From assembly GCF_000257665.1 (NCBI RefSeq), contig NZ_AJKR01000003.1, forward strand, positions 124,001-188,000: DNA of 64,000 nucleotides. Direction: 5' to 3'. This DNA is from Candidatus Aquiluna sp. IMCC13023. GTDB taxonomy: Bacteria > Actinomycetota > Actinomycetes > Actinomycetales > Microbacteriaceae. Made by a program: the position numbers and the translations under genes. The notes under the pieces were generated by a model. The model was not told where the DNA came from. It saw only the letters and a list, made by a program, of their open reading frames with translations, and did no database searches. Numbering within the stretch: the first letter of the stretch is position 1; each line of letters begins with the position of its first letter. Shown here in pieces: positions 1 to 9,118 of this stretch.

Positions 1-48
1 GGACATGCCTGTTACAACAAGCAGTTCTGGTTTATTTGAATCGTCCAT
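1..48 (-). CDS. rapZ: RapZ-like nucleotide-binding protein, N-terminal fragment cut by window edge
   Basis: Only the first 16 codons are inside the window, reading MDDSNKPELLVVTGMS. The hydrophobic strand followed by TGMS matches the start of the P-loop of the RapZ/YvcJ family (usual form GMSGAGKS or GMSGAGRS). RapZ proteins bind and hydrolyse nucleotides, and in actinobacteria the gene regularly follows uvrC and precedes yvcK and whiA, which fits this position. The ATG at 48 has a GGAGG five bases upstream. An in-frame ATG at 60 has no such site, so 48 is preferred. The call rests on a short fragment plus synteny. Confidence 0.7.
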   Translation of the reverse strand, partial: MDDSNKPELLVVTGMS

Positions 49-112
49 CCATCCCTCCATAGCGTCGAGAACAAGGTTACCGCTTCGGCGTGTCGCGAAA
101 AGACGTTTTTTA

Positions 113-1957
113 TTAATCTGCCAGGTGTTCTATAACAATATTCGCCAATCTCTGGCTAAATCCGGGAAGCTGAGTAATTTCAGCCTCGCTTGCGAGCTTC
201 AGCCGCTTTATAGATCCGAACTTTCGAAGTAGCAATCTGGCCTTCTGCTCCCCCAAGCCGGGAATGTCAACCAACGCCGTGGAAATAGACTTACTTCTAG
301 CGGCGCGTTGCGCTGTTATCGCGAAGCGGTGCGCCTCGTCGCGAATTCGCTGAAGCAAAAATAGCTCCTCCGATGTCCTTGGGAGGATAAGAGGGTAATC
401 GAGCCCAGATACGAATACTTCCTCAAGCCGTTTCGCCAGCGATGCGACGGTCAGGCCTTGAATTCCAGAATCATTAAGTGCTCGCTCAGCAGCATGTAGC
501 TGGGGTAGCCCACCGTCAATAATTAGAAGGCCGGGCCTGTAACTGAATCTTTCGTTGGGCTCTTCGGTCTTGAGGTATTTGAGCCTGCGCATAAGGACCT
601 GATATATAGACTCAGTATCGTCGGCAGTTTCTAAGTTAAATTTTCGATACTGATCTTTACGGGAGAGGCCATCCTCAAAGACCACCATTGAGCCCACGGT
701 GTTGGTGCCGGACAAATGGGAAATGTCGTAGCACTCGATTCTTAGTGGAGCATTCTCCATCGCAAGAGCCTTCTGCAGTCCCGCGAGTGCCTCGGCCCTT
801 GCGCTGAAATCGGATACACGCTTTAGCTTGTAGTTCTGAAGCGCATGAGCTGCATTTTGACTCGCGGTAGCAAGCAGTGCTGACTTGTCGCCTCGCTTAG
901 GAGCTGAGATGCTGCAGCCCTTGCCTCGTATTTCGGAGAGCCACAGTTCCAGGGCATCCTTGTCGGTAGGAAGCTCAGTCACCATGATTTGTTTGGGCAC
1001 CTCAGGGGGCTCGGCTTTCGCCCCAGCTGAATAGAGTTCTTGTAGCAAGTACTCCAGTAGTTCTGCGTTGGTTCTATCTAGCTCGAGGTCCACCACCAGC
1101 GATCGATTTCCGCGGATGCGCCCTCCTCTAACCATAAAGATTGACACGGCGGCTGATAGCTCATCGCGACTGAGACCAATGAGGTCGGCATCGACGTGAT
1201 CATCAAGAACTACCGTCGATTTTTCTAGCACTCGTTGTAGAGCTCCGATGTCGTCTCTATACCTGGCGGCTAATTCGAAATTCTCCTGCTGACTTGCATT
1301 TTGCATTTTTAGAGTCAGATTTGACACATGTGAGTCGTTTCCTGACCCTATGAAGTCACCCAGCTCTTTTGCTAATGCCTTGTGATCAGGCTGCGAGATG
1401 CGATCCACGCAAGGAGCAGAGCACTTGCCAAGTTCAGCCAGCAGGCAAGGCCTTCCAGAACGCTTGGCTCTTTGAAAAATCCCAGCGGAGCAACTGCGAA
1501 CGGGGTAGACCTTTAGCAGAGAATCTAGAGTGTCCCTGATTGCCCAGCCTTGTGTGTAGGGCCCGAAATACTTGACCCCCTTTAGGTCTCGATTCCGGGT
1601 TATGAAAGCTCGTGGAACCGTCTCCCCCATTGAAATCGCAAGATATGGATAAGACTTGTCGTCGCGAAAGCGAACGTTGAACGGCGGTTGAAACTCCTTG
1701 ATCCAAGTGAATTCAAGTTGCAGCGCTTCATATTCAGTGGCGACTATTGTCCATTTGACATCGCTGGCGCTCAACACCATGCGCCTGGTTCTCTCGTGAA
1801 GGCTGTCCAAGGGGCCAAAGTAGTTCGAGAGTCTTGATCTTAGGTTTTTGGCTTTACCAACGTACAAGACCCGTTCATCGGCGTCCAAGAACCTGTAAAC
1901 CCCGGGCATTTTCGGGATTTCTGATGTTTTGGGCCTAAAGCTCAGCTCATTCGCCAT
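113..1957 (-). CDS. uvrC: Excinuclease ABC subunit C
   Basis: UvrC is the dual-incision nuclease of nucleotide excision repair, recruited by UvrB at damaged DNA. The 614-residue length is normal. A GIY-YIG nuclease domain starts the protein (GVYRF near 19-23, LYVGKAKNLRSRL near 31-43). Four cysteines at about 156, 171, 179 and 183 sit where the iron-sulfur cluster of UvrC is known. A UVR helix pair that binds UvrB lies near 210-250. The RNase H-like second nuclease has the IECYDISH motif, and the C-terminus carries two helix-hairpin-helix units (DIPGLGEQKA, QLPGFSQRLA). It lies 2 bases after uvrA in a coaE-uvrB-uvrA-uvrC order, so all three excision subunits are adjacent. Confidence 0.98.
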   Translation of the reverse strand: MANELSFRPKTSEIPKMPGVYRFLDADERVLYVGKAKNLRSRLSNYFGPLDSLHERTRRMVLSASDVKWTIVATEYEALQLEFTWIKEFQPPFNVRFRDDKSYPYLAISMGETVPRAFITRNRDLKGVKYFGPYTQGWAIRDTLDSLLKVYPVRSCSAGIFQRAKRSGRPCLLAELGKCSAPCVDRISQPDHKALAKELGDFIGSGNDSHVSNLTLKMQNASQQENFELAARYRDDIGALQRVLEKSTVVLDDHVDADLIGLSRDELSAAVSIFMVRGGRIRGNRSLVVDLELDRTNAELLEYLLQELYSAGAKAEPPEVPKQIMVTELPTDKDALELWLSEIRGKGCSISAPKRGDKSALLATASQNAAHALQNYKLKRVSDFSARAEALAGLQKALAMENAPLRIECYDISHLSGTNTVGSMVVFEDGLSRKDQYRKFNLETADDTESIYQVLMRRLKYLKTEEPNERFSYRPGLLIIDGGLPQLHAAERALNDSGIQGLTVASLAKRLEEVFVSGLDYPLILPRTSEELFLLQRIRDEAHRFAITAQRAARSKSISTALVDIPGLGEQKARLLLRKFGSIKRLKLASEAEITQLPGFSQRLANIVIEHLAD

Positions 1958-1959
1958 GA

Positions 1960-4806
1960 TTACAAGATCTCGGCCAGAAACCTACCGGTGTGGCTGGCCG
2001 GGTTTTTCGCCACCTGTTCCGGAGTTCCCTCCGCCACAACCATGCCACCACCGGAACCACCTTCTGGCCCCATGTCGATGATCCAGTCCGCAGATCTGAT
2101 TACATCTAGGTTGTGCTCGATGACGATTGCAGTGTTGCCCTTATCGACCAGGTTATTTAGAACCATCAGGAGTTTGCTCACGTCCTCAAAGTGCAATCCG
2201 GTAGTCGGCTCATCAAGGACATAGATAGTTCGACCGGTCGAACGCTTTTGAAGTTCAGTCGCCAGCTTTACCCGCTGCGCTTCGCCCCCGGACAAAGTGG
2301 TAGCGCTTTGTCCAAGGCGCACATAACCTAGGCCAACATCAACAAGTGTCGTTAGGTATCTAGCTATCGAATTGATTGGTGCAAAGAATTCGGCTGCATC
2401 ACTGATTGGCATGTTCAGAACATCACCGATCGAGTTTCCCTTATAGAGAACTTGTAGGGTCTCTCTGTTGTAACGAGCCCCCTTGCAATCCTCACAGGTC
2501 ACATATACATCGGGTAGGAAGTTCATCTCAATTTTGATTGTGCCGTCTCCGGAGCAGTTATCGCAACGACCACCCTTCACGTTGAAAGAGAACCGGCCCT
2601 GAAGATAGCCTCTGACCTTGGCCTCCTGGGTGTCGGCAAACAGCTTCCTTATGTTGTCAAATACGCCGGTGTAAGTTGCGGGGTTTGACCTTGGGGTGCG
2701 CCCAATGGGGGCTTGGTCAACGTGGACGACCTTGTCCAAAAGCTCCACGCCTTCGATTCGCGTGTGCTTTCCGGCAACTGACTTTGCTCGGTTCAATCGC
2801 TGGGCAAGGACCTCGTAGAGAACATCGTTTACCAGTGACGACTTACCAGAGCCGCTGACACCGGTGACAGCAGTCATCACGCCAAGTGGGAAATTCACGG
2901 TCACATTCTGCAGGTTATTTTCTCGAGCGCCCACTACCTTCAGCTTGCCCTCGGTTTTGGGCTTTCGCCTCTTTTTCGGCGTAGCAATTGATCTTCTGCC
3001 GGACAAGTAATCGCCGGTCATTGAGTTGGTATTTTTGAGAAGATTTTGGTAGCTACCTGAGTGAACTACTTCGCCGCCGTTTACTCCGGCACCGGGACCG
3101 ATATCGACTAACCAGTCCGCCGCCTTGATCGTGTCCTCGTCGTGCTCGACAACAATCAACGTGTTTCCCAAGTCTCTAAGTTTTTCCAGAGTCTCAATAA
3201 GGCGCAGATTGTCACGTTGATGAAGGCCAATCGATGGCTCGTCCAAAACATAGAGAACCCCAGTAAGCCCGGCTCCAATCTGGGTTGCAAGCCTGATGCG
3301 CTGTGCCTCTCCCCCGGACAGCGAACCGGCGGCACGCTCCAAGGACAAATAGTCGAGCCCGACTGCCAACAGAAAGTCCAGTCTCGCTCTGATTTCCCTG
3401 AGCACTTGAGCCGCAATGATTGCTTCTCGCTCGGTTAGCTTTAGCGAGTCAAAAAATTCGTGGGAGTCGCCAAGCGAAATCTGAGCAACGTCATGAATTG
3501 ATTTACCATGCACCTTTACGGCCAAAACTTCGGGGCGCAATCTGGCTCCGTCGCAGCTCGTGCATGGCACTTCCCGAAGATAATCAGCCCACTTGCTTCT
3601 GGCCCAATCGCTATCGGATTCTAGGTATTTACGCTCGATGTAGGGCAGCACACCCTCAAATCCGGAGGTGTAGCGCATTTCTCGTCCGTAGCGCGAGCGC
3701 CACTTGACTTCAACTTCAAAATCGTTGCCGTTTAGGATCGCCTGCTGGGTCGCGGCGGGTAGTTTTTTCCAAGGAGTTTTTAGGTCGAAATCCAAGTCGT
3801 CAGCTAAGCCTTGCAGCAACCTAACGAAGTAAGAGTAGAGCCCCTTACCTTGAGTGGACCAAGGCAGAATTACTCCGTCTTTGATGCTTGCCGCTGGATC
3901 TCCTATAACTAATTCGGCATCCACCGCCATTTTGGTGCCAAGCCCCGTGCAGGCCGGACATGCTCCGAATGGAGCATTGAAGGAAAAGGTTCTGGGCTCA
4001 ATCTCCGTGAGAACGAGGTCATGTTCGTTTGGGCAGCTCAGGTGCTCTGAGAACACGCGTTGGACCTTAGCGTCGATGAAGTCAACTACTATCCGACCCG
4101 ACGATAGCTTTAGCGCAGTTTCAACAGAGTCGGTAATCCTCGACTGGGCGTCTGGTTTAACGACGAGTCTGTCCACGACAACTGAAATGTCATGCTTGAA
4201 GCTCTTCTTCAGCGGTTTGGCCTCGGCAAGTATTACCTGCTCGCCGTCTACGACTGCTCGGGCGTACCCTTGAGCTTGCAGGGATGCAAACAAGTCTTGA
4301 AACTCGCCCTTTTTTTGAACCACAATCGGCGATAGCAGCTGAAACCGGGTGCCCTCATTCATCGCTATCAGCTGATCAACGATTGCCTGTGGAGTTTGCT
4401 TTGATATGACCTCTTGGCAAACAGGGCAGTGAGGAACGCCGATCCGGGCCCAAAGTAGCCTCAGGTAATCGTGGATCTCCGTTATGGTTCCAACAGTTGA
4501 GCGGGGGTTTCGGTTTGTTGACTTCTGGTCAATTGAGACAGCGGGGCTTAGGCCCTCAATGAAATCAACATCGGGCCTGTCGACCTGCCCAAGAAACTGC
4601 CTCGCATAGGCGCTGAGTGACTCAACGTAACGACGCTGTCCCTCCGCGAAAATTGTGTCAAACGCTAGCGAAGATTTACCGGAGCCACTTAGGCCGGTAA
4701 AGACGATCATTGAATCCCTGGGAAGCTCTAGATCAAGGTTTTTCAGGTTGTGAACTCTTGCGCCCTTTATAGAGAGTTTTTGACCTTTGGGTTGCTGAAT
4801 CGTCAT
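1960..4806 (-). CDS. uvrA: Excinuclease ABC subunit A
   Basis: UvrA is the damage-sensing ATPase of nucleotide excision repair and acts as a dimer that loads UvrB. The 948-residue protein has two ABC ATPase modules. Walker A motifs are GLSGSGKS at 38-45 and GVSGSGKS at about 649-656, and each module has an SLSGGEAQ or TLSGGEAQ signature followed by YVLDEP. Zinc-binding cysteines are seen as CPVC near 127-130, CPAC near 283-286 and the CDNC/CEDC pair in the second half. It starts 9 bases after the uvrB stop and is followed closely by uvrC. I see no LexA-type operator in the short junctions. Confidence 0.98.
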   Translation of the reverse strand: MTIQQPKGQKLSIKGARVHNLKNLDLELPRDSMIVFTGLSGSGKSSLAFDTIFAEGQRRYVESLSAYARQFLGQVDRPDVDFIEGLSPAVSIDQKSTNRNPRSTVGTITEIHDYLRLLWARIGVPHCPVCQEVISKQTPQAIVDQLIAMNEGTRFQLLSPIVVQKKGEFQDLFASLQAQGYARAVVDGEQVILAEAKPLKKSFKHDISVVVDRLVVKPDAQSRITDSVETALKLSSGRIVVDFIDAKVQRVFSEHLSCPNEHDLVLTEIEPRTFSFNAPFGACPACTGLGTKMAVDAELVIGDPAASIKDGVILPWSTQGKGLYSYFVRLLQGLADDLDFDLKTPWKKLPAATQQAILNGNDFEVEVKWRSRYGREMRYTSGFEGVLPYIERKYLESDSDWARSKWADYLREVPCTSCDGARLRPEVLAVKVHGKSIHDVAQISLGDSHEFFDSLKLTEREAIIAAQVLREIRARLDFLLAVGLDYLSLERAAGSLSGGEAQRIRLATQIGAGLTGVLYVLDEPSIGLHQRDNLRLIETLEKLRDLGNTLIVVEHDEDTIKAADWLVDIGPGAGVNGGEVVHSGSYQNLLKNTNSMTGDYLSGRRSIATPKKRRKPKTEGKLKVVGARENNLQNVTVNFPLGVMTAVTGVSGSGKSSLVNDVLYEVLAQRLNRAKSVAGKHTRIEGVELLDKVVHVDQAPIGRTPRSNPATYTGVFDNIRKLFADTQEAKVRGYLQGRFSFNVKGGRCDNCSGDGTIKIEMNFLPDVYVTCEDCKGARYNRETLQVLYKGNSIGDVLNMPISDAAEFFAPINSIARYLTTLVDVGLGYVRLGQSATTLSGGEAQRVKLATELQKRSTGRTIYVLDEPTTGLHFEDVSKLLMVLNNLVDKGNTAIVIEHNLDVIRSADWIIDMGPEGGSGGGMVVAEGTPEQVAKNPASHTGRFLAEIL

Positions 4807-4815
4807 TGTAGAAGT

Positions 4816-6882
4816 TTAGGCGTGACCCGCAGCTTCAAAAGCTCGTAGCTCCTTTTTCAACTCCGAAATTTCATCGCGAATTCGCGCTGCCAACTCAAAC
4901 TTGAGCTCACTGGCCGCGGATTTCATCTGAACATCTAGCTCAATGATTGTCCCGAGTATCTGCTTCTGACCGTCTGCCCCGATGGCGGGTCGGCCCTTAG
5001 TTTTTTGCCTGGCAGTTTTCTTGTTTGAGATTTCTTTCATCTGCCTAATTAGTTGCTCGGTGTCCACCTCTTCGCGCTGCAGAGAATCAGTGATGTCTGC
5101 GATTTTCTTGCGCAACGGTTGTGGGTCGACCCCCATTTTTTTGTTGTACGCGACTTGTTTTTCCCGACGACGATTCGTCTCGTCGATGGCTCTAGTCATT
5201 GAGGCTGTCATCACATCGGCATACATGTGGACTTCTCCATTTACGTTTCTAGCTGCACGTCCAATTGTCTGGATCAGCGATGTGGTTGAACGAAGAAAAC
5301 CCTCTTTGTCTGCGTCCAAAATTGCAACTAACGAAACCTCTGGCAAGTCGAGACCTTCTCGAAGAAGGTTGATGCCCACCAGGACATCAAATACTCCTTG
5401 ACGAAGCTCTCGAAGCAATTCCACGCGACGAAGAGTGTCAACATCGGAGTGGAGGTACCGGACGCGAACCCCCATCTCGGTGTAGTACTCCGTGACCTCC
5501 TCGGCCAGCCGCTTGGTGAGCGTTGTGACCAGCACTCTTTCGTTGCGCTCTGTTCTAGTCCTGATTTCATCTAGTAGGTCGTCGATCTGGCCCTTGGCAG
5601 GCTTGACAATAATTTGCGGATCGACGAGGCCCGTTGGTCTGATGATCTGCTCTACTACACCGTCAGAGAGTGCAAGCTCGTATTTTGCCGGGGTCGCAGA
5701 TAGATAAACAGTTTGTCCTGTCCGCTCAAGGAACTCTTCGAATTTGAGTGGGCGATTATCAAGGGCTGATGGCAGCCTAAAACCATGCTCAACAAGTGTT
5801 CGCTTTCTGGATGAGTCACCTAAATACATCGCCCCAATCTGCGAGACCGTGGCGTGCGACTCATCGATAACCGTTAGGAAGTCCTCTGGGAAGTAGTCCA
5901 GTAAGCAGGACGGTGCATCGCCTGGCATTCGCTGATCGATGTGTCTTGAGTAGTTCTCGATTCCAGAACAAAAGCCGAGTTCGCGAATCATTTCTAGATC
6001 AAAAGTGGTTCGCATCTTGATTCGCTGTGCCTCTAGGAGTTTTCCTTGAGAGTCCAGCTCCTTATAACGAACTTCAAGTTCGTTTTCAATGTCCTCAATT
6101 GCCTTACCCATTCGCTCGACCGGCGCCACATAATAGGAAGCCGGGTAGATGGCGACGCTTTGGCGTTCCATGAGAACTTCACCGGTAAGGGGGTGTATTC
6201 GGTAAATTTTTTCAATTTCATCACCAAAAAACTCGATTCGAGTTGCCTCTTCGTCGTAGACCGCTATGACTTCGACGGTGTCACCCTTGACTCGGAAATT
6301 TCCCCGAGTGAACTCGATGTCGTTGCGCTGGTACTGAATGGCTACGAGCCCTCTGATTAGTTCGTCCCTATCAATGCGTTGGCCTACCTGCAAAGGTAAC
6401 GATTGCGCCAAGTACTCCTTTGGTGCACCCAGGCCGTAGATGCAAGACACTGTTGCGACCACAATTACGTCTCTTCTGGAAAGCAAAGACATAGTTGCCG
6501 AGTAACGCAGGCGCTCAACTTCTTCGTTTATCGATGAGTCCTTCTCAATGAAGGTGTCTGTTTGTGGTACATACGCTTCGGGCTGGTAGTAGTCGTAATA
6601 GCTAACAAAGTATTCAACTGCGTTCTCAGGGAACATTTCCTTGAGCTCACTGGCCAGTTGTGCCGCAAGCGTTTTATTGTGAGCGATTACCAGGGTTGGG
6701 CGCTGGAGCTTTTCAATTAGCCAAGCTGTAGTCGCCGACTTGCCAGTTCCAGTAGCTCCCAACAGAACCACGTCTTTTTCACCGGCGGTTAGGCGGCTTG
6801 CAAGCTCCGCAATTGCTGTTGGCTGGTCACCGGCAGGCGAATATTCGCTGATGACTTTGAATGGCTTGGATATGTCCTGCAT
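4816..6882 (-). CDS. uvrB: Excinuclease ABC subunit B
   Basis: UvrB is the helicase-like subunit that verifies DNA damage and positions UvrC. The 688-residue protein has Walker A GATGTGKS at 42-49, the damage-probing beta-hairpin region ([19 protein letters not shown]), the DESH Walker B box in [12 protein letters not shown], and conserved helicase motifs such as TIGRAARN. It ends with a UVR motif ([13 protein letters not shown]) that contacts UvrC. The gene begins 6 bases after the coaE stop and ends 9 bases before uvrA, so co-transcription with coaE, uvrA and uvrC is likely. Confidence 0.98.
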   Translation of the reverse strand: MQDISKPFKVISEYSPAGDQPTAIAELASRLTAGEKDVVLLGATGTGKSATTAWLIEKLQRPTLVIAHNKTLAAQLASELKEMFPENAVEYFVSYYDYYQPEAYVPQTDTFIEKDSSINEEVERLRYSATMSLLSRRDVIVVATVSCIYGLGAPKEYLAQSLPLQVGQRIDRDELIRGLVAIQYQRNDIEFTRGNFRVKGDTVEVIAVYDEEATRIEFFGDEIEKIYRIHPLTGEVLMERQSVAIYPASYYVAPVERMGKAIEDIENELEVRYKELDSQGKLLEAQRIKMRTTFDLEMIRELGFCSGIENYSRHIDQRMPGDAPSCLLDYFPEDFLTVIDESHATVSQIGAMYLGDSSRKRTLVEHGFRLPSALDNRPLKFEEFLERTGQTVYLSATPAKYELALSDGVVEQIIRPTGLVDPQIIVKPAKGQIDDLLDEIRTRTERNERVLVTTLTKRLAEEVTEYYTEMGVRVRYLHSDVDTLRRVELLRELRQGVFDVLVGINLLREGLDLPEVSLVAILDADKEGFLRSTTSLIQTIGRAARNVNGEVHMYADVMTASMTRAIDETNRRREKQVAYNKKMGVDPQPLRKKIADITDSLQREEVDTEQLIRQMKEISNKKTARQKTKGRPAIGADGQKQILGTIIELDVQMKSAASELKFELAARIRDEISELKKELRAFEAAGHA

Positions 6883-6888
6883 CTCTGC

Positions 6889-7467
6889 CTAAATATTGAA
6901 GGAGGCGAACACGTTGTCCGCCCTTGATTGAAGTTCAACAAGAGTGCAGTCTGAGTCAATAACCGTGTCTGCCAAAGCTTCGCGTTGCGCATCCGTTGCC
7001 TGGGCCCTAATCCTTGAAAGAGAATCTTCCTCAGTCATACCGCGGTTGTTGATTAGCCTTTCAATGCGAACTGCCTCCGGCGCGCTTACGGTAACGATCC
7101 GATCGAACGTCAGCGGAGATTTCGTCTCCACGAGCAAAGGAATTGTGTAAATAATTAAACCTTCGATTTCGGAGATTAGTTTTTTTGCTCGCGCCTGAAT
7201 GAGCGGATGCAATATTCCTTGCAACACAGTTCTATTTTCCTCAGAACTAAAGGCAATTTTCGCCAGCTGAGCCCGATTGAGCGAACTGTCTTCATTGAGA
7301 ACCTCGGTACCAAAGGTCTTTACAACTGCTGCCAGCCCAGCTGTTCCAGGCTCAACCACTTGTCTAGCCAAAACGTCGGCGTCTATTTCTGTTCCCCCGA
7401 GTGCAACCCAACGACTAGCTACGGTAGATTTTCCCGAGCCAATTCCACCAGTCAAAGCAATAAGCAT
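6889..7467 (-). CDS. coaE: Dephospho-CoA kinase
   Basis: CoaE phosphorylates the ribose 3'-hydroxyl of dephospho-CoA, the last step of coenzyme A synthesis. The 192-residue size is that of a single-domain enzyme. The P-loop GGIGSGKS is at 7-14, followed by the substrate-binding DADVLARQVV. The ATG must be close to correct because the P-loop needs the residues before it. Upstream there is no purine-rich ribosome binding site (the bases read ATCCTTATAACA before ATG), and the rpsA terminator is 20-50 bases away, so expression may depend on read-through or unusual initiation. It sits between rpsA and uvrB, a common actinobacterial order. coaBC, an earlier CoA gene, lies near 35 kb. Confidence 0.96.
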   Translation of the reverse strand: MLIALTGGIGSGKSTVASRWVALGGTEIDADVLARQVVEPGTAGLAAVVKTFGTEVLNEDSSLNRAQLAKIAFSSEENRTVLQGILHPLIQARAKKLISEIEGLIIYTIPLLVETKSPLTFDRIVTVSAPEAVRIERLINNRGMTEEDSLSRIRAQATDAQREALADTVIDSDCTLVELQSRADNVFASFNI

Positions 7468-7479
7468 TGTTATAAGGAT

Positions 7480-7515
7480 AAAGAAAAAGCGGGAACACCG
7501 TTGGTGTTCCCGCTT
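7480..7515 (-). terminator. Intrinsic terminator of rpsA
   Basis: On the minus strand a perfect 13-base-pair stem (AAGCGGGAACACC with GGTGTTCCCGCTT, loop AAC) is followed by a U-rich run, UUUUUCUUU. It begins 18 bases beyond the rpsA stop. The plus-strand copy lacks a comparable T run, so it works mainly for rpsA. It separates rpsA from coaE. Confidence 0.9.
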
Positions 7516-7533
7516 ATCTAAAAAGACTACGTG

Positions 7534-8991
7534 CTACTTGTCTCCCGTTAGCTTGTCTCTCAAGGCGGCCAGCGACTGGTCGTCTGCCAGTGTGCCCTGA
7601 TCGGCAGAGTCACCGCTCGAAGTTGAAGCCTCCTGTGCAGGTGCAGCATCTGGAATAGAAGCAAGGTGCTCGAAAGCGGCCTTGGCCTGAACCTTGTGCA
7701 GTTCCCAACGAGCATTAGCCTCTGTGTACTCTGTCTCCCACTTGCCACGAGCTTCTTCGAAGCCTTCGCGCCACTCGCTGGTGGCTGGGTCGAAACCTTC
7801 TGGGTAACGGTACTGACCCTTGTCGTCGTAGTCGGCGCTCATGCCGTAAAGCACTGGGTTGAAGTCCGTGCCGGCGTTCTCAACTTCTTCAAGTGCCTGC
7901 TTGAGCGACAGTGAGATTCTGCGACGCTCAAGGTCGATGTCAATTAGCTTGACGAAGACTTCTTGGTTCACGGTCACTACCTGATCGGCGTGCTCAACGT
8001 GCTTAGAGGATAGTTCTGAGATGTGAACTAGGCCTTCGATGCCGTCTGCAACTCGGACAAAGGCACCGAATGGAACAATCTTGGTCACCTTGCCCGGGAT
8101 GTACTGCCCGATGGCGTGAGTTCTTGCGAACAGCTGCCATGGGTCTTCCTGGGTTGCCTTTAGCGACAAGGAAACGCGCTCGCGCTCCTGGTCTACCTCA
8201 AGAACCTCAACTGTGACTTCCTGGCCCACTTCTACTACCTCGCTGGCGTGCTCAATGTGCTTCCAGCTAAGTTCGGAAACGTGGACTAATCCGTCAACTC
8301 CGCCAAGGTCAATGAATGCGCCGAAGTTTACGATTGATGAAACAACTCCGGTACGAACCTGACCCTTTACAAGGTCGTTCAGGAAGGTGCTGCGGTTCTC
8401 GCTTTGGCTCTGCTCGAGAAGAGCTCGTCTTGACAACACAACGTTGTTGCGGTTCTTGTCTAGTTCCAAAATCTTTGCCTCGACCTCGGTACCAAGGTAA
8501 GGACCTAGATCGCGAACACGACGCAGTTCGATAAGCGAAGCAGGCAAGAAACCTCGAAGACCGATGTCAACAATGACTCCACCCTTCACAACTTCGATGA
8601 CGGTTCCAGTGACAACACCATCAGCTTCCTTGATACGCTCCACATCGCCCCATGCTCGCTCGTACTGAGCGCGCTTCTTGGAAAGAATTAGACGGCCTTC
8701 TTTGTCTTCCTTCTGAAGAACAAGTGCCTCAATGGCGTCGCCGACTTTTACAATGTCATTTGGGTCCGCGTCTTGACGGATTGATAGTTCTCTGGAGGGA
8801 ATAACACCCTCGGTTTTGTAACCAACGTCCAGAAGAACTTCATCGCGGTCAATCTTGACTACGGTGCCGGAGATCAGGTCTCCATCGTTAAAGAATTTAA
8901 GTGTTGCCTCGACTGCGGCTAGGAAATCTGCCTCTGAACCGATGTCGTTTACTGCGATTTGTACTGGTTTTGCGGTTGCTTTGGATGCCAT
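7534..8991 (-). CDS. rpsA: 30S ribosomal protein S1
   Basis: S1 binds mRNA on the small ribosomal subunit and assists initiation. This 485-residue form has four S1 RNA-binding domains at about 34-106, 121-187, 206-276 and 293-362. The last two show the motifs VNFGAFIDLGGVDGLVHVSE and VPFGAFVRVADGIEGLVHIS. Four domains is the actinobacterial form, against six in enterobacteria. A tail with charged and Ala/Ser-rich stretches follows (about 375-485). The start ATG has GGAG 11 bases upstream, partly inside a small GTGG/CCAC inverted repeat. A terminator follows the gene, and a promoter-like dyad precedes it. Confidence 0.97.
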   Translation of the reverse strand: MASKATAKPVQIAVNDIGSEADFLAAVEATLKFFNDGDLISGTVVKIDRDEVLLDVGYKTEGVIPSRELSIRQDADPNDIVKVGDAIEALVLQKEDKEGRLILSKKRAQYERAWGDVERIKEADGVVTGTVIEVVKGGVIVDIGLRGFLPASLIELRRVRDLGPYLGTEVEAKILELDKNRNNVVLSRRALLEQSQSENRSTFLNDLVKGQVRTGVVSSIVNFGAFIDLGGVDGLVHVSELSWKHIEHASEVVEVGQEVTVEVLEVDQERERVSLSLKATQEDPWQLFARTHAIGQYIPGKVTKIVPFGAFVRVADGIEGLVHISELSSKHVEHADQVVTVNQEVFVKLIDIDLERRRISLSLKQALEEVENAGTDFNPVLYGMSADYDDKGQYRYPEGFDPATSEWREGFEEARGKWETEYTEANARWELHKVQAKAAFEHLASIPDAAPAQEASTSSGDSADQGTLADDQSLAALRDKLTGDK

Positions 8992-8995
8992 ATTT

Positions 8996-9008
8996 GTGGT
9001 AACTCCAC
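8996..9008 (-). promoter_or_regulatory. Small inverted repeat over the rpsA ribosome binding site
   Basis: On the minus strand GTGG-AGTTA-CCAC forms a 4-base-pair stem, and its first arm contributes the GG of the GGAG ribosome binding site of rpsA. Folding would partly hide the site. The stem is short and may not be stable; control by S1 itself is known in E. coli, so this is only a candidate element. Confidence 0.3.
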
Positions 9009-9031
9009 TTTGTTTACTCGGGTCGCGCCAA

Positions 9032-9051
9032 AGATAATGCTTCCATTATCT
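9032..9051 (-). promoter_or_regulatory. Perfect 8-bp inverted repeat with -10-like box upstream of rpsA
   Basis: On the minus strand AGATAATG-GAAG-CATTATCT is a perfect inverted repeat with a 4-base spacer, about 41-60 bases upstream of the rpsA start. The first arm contains GATAAT (9045-9050), one mismatch from the TATAAT consensus, which would give a 5' leader of about 45-50 bases. I see no good -35 box. The dyad could be an operator overlapping the promoter, or a stem in the leader if transcription starts further upstream. Confidence 0.45.
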
Positions 9052-9078
9052 GTTTATTTGGCCCAACGAACGGACGGG

Positions 9079-9096
9079 AAAAGTGCCCGAAGGCAC
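9079..9096 (-). terminator. Probable intrinsic terminator of polA
   Basis: On the minus strand GTGCC-TTCG-GGCAC is followed by TTTT. The C(UUCG)G tetraloop is unusually stable, which compensates for the 5-base-pair stem. It lies 23 bases after the polA stop and separates polA from rpsA. Confidence 0.7.
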
Positions 9097-9118
9097 CCGC
9101 GCAATACTACCGCGTTTT

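Noticed and set aside
2228-2243. 16-base perfect palindrome GTTCGACCGGTCGAAC in uvrA
   Set aside because: It resembles an actinobacterial LexA box (TCGAAC-N4-GTTCGA) but with halves swapped, and it lies deep in coding sequence where codons for Arg-Ser-Thr-Gly-Arg explain it.
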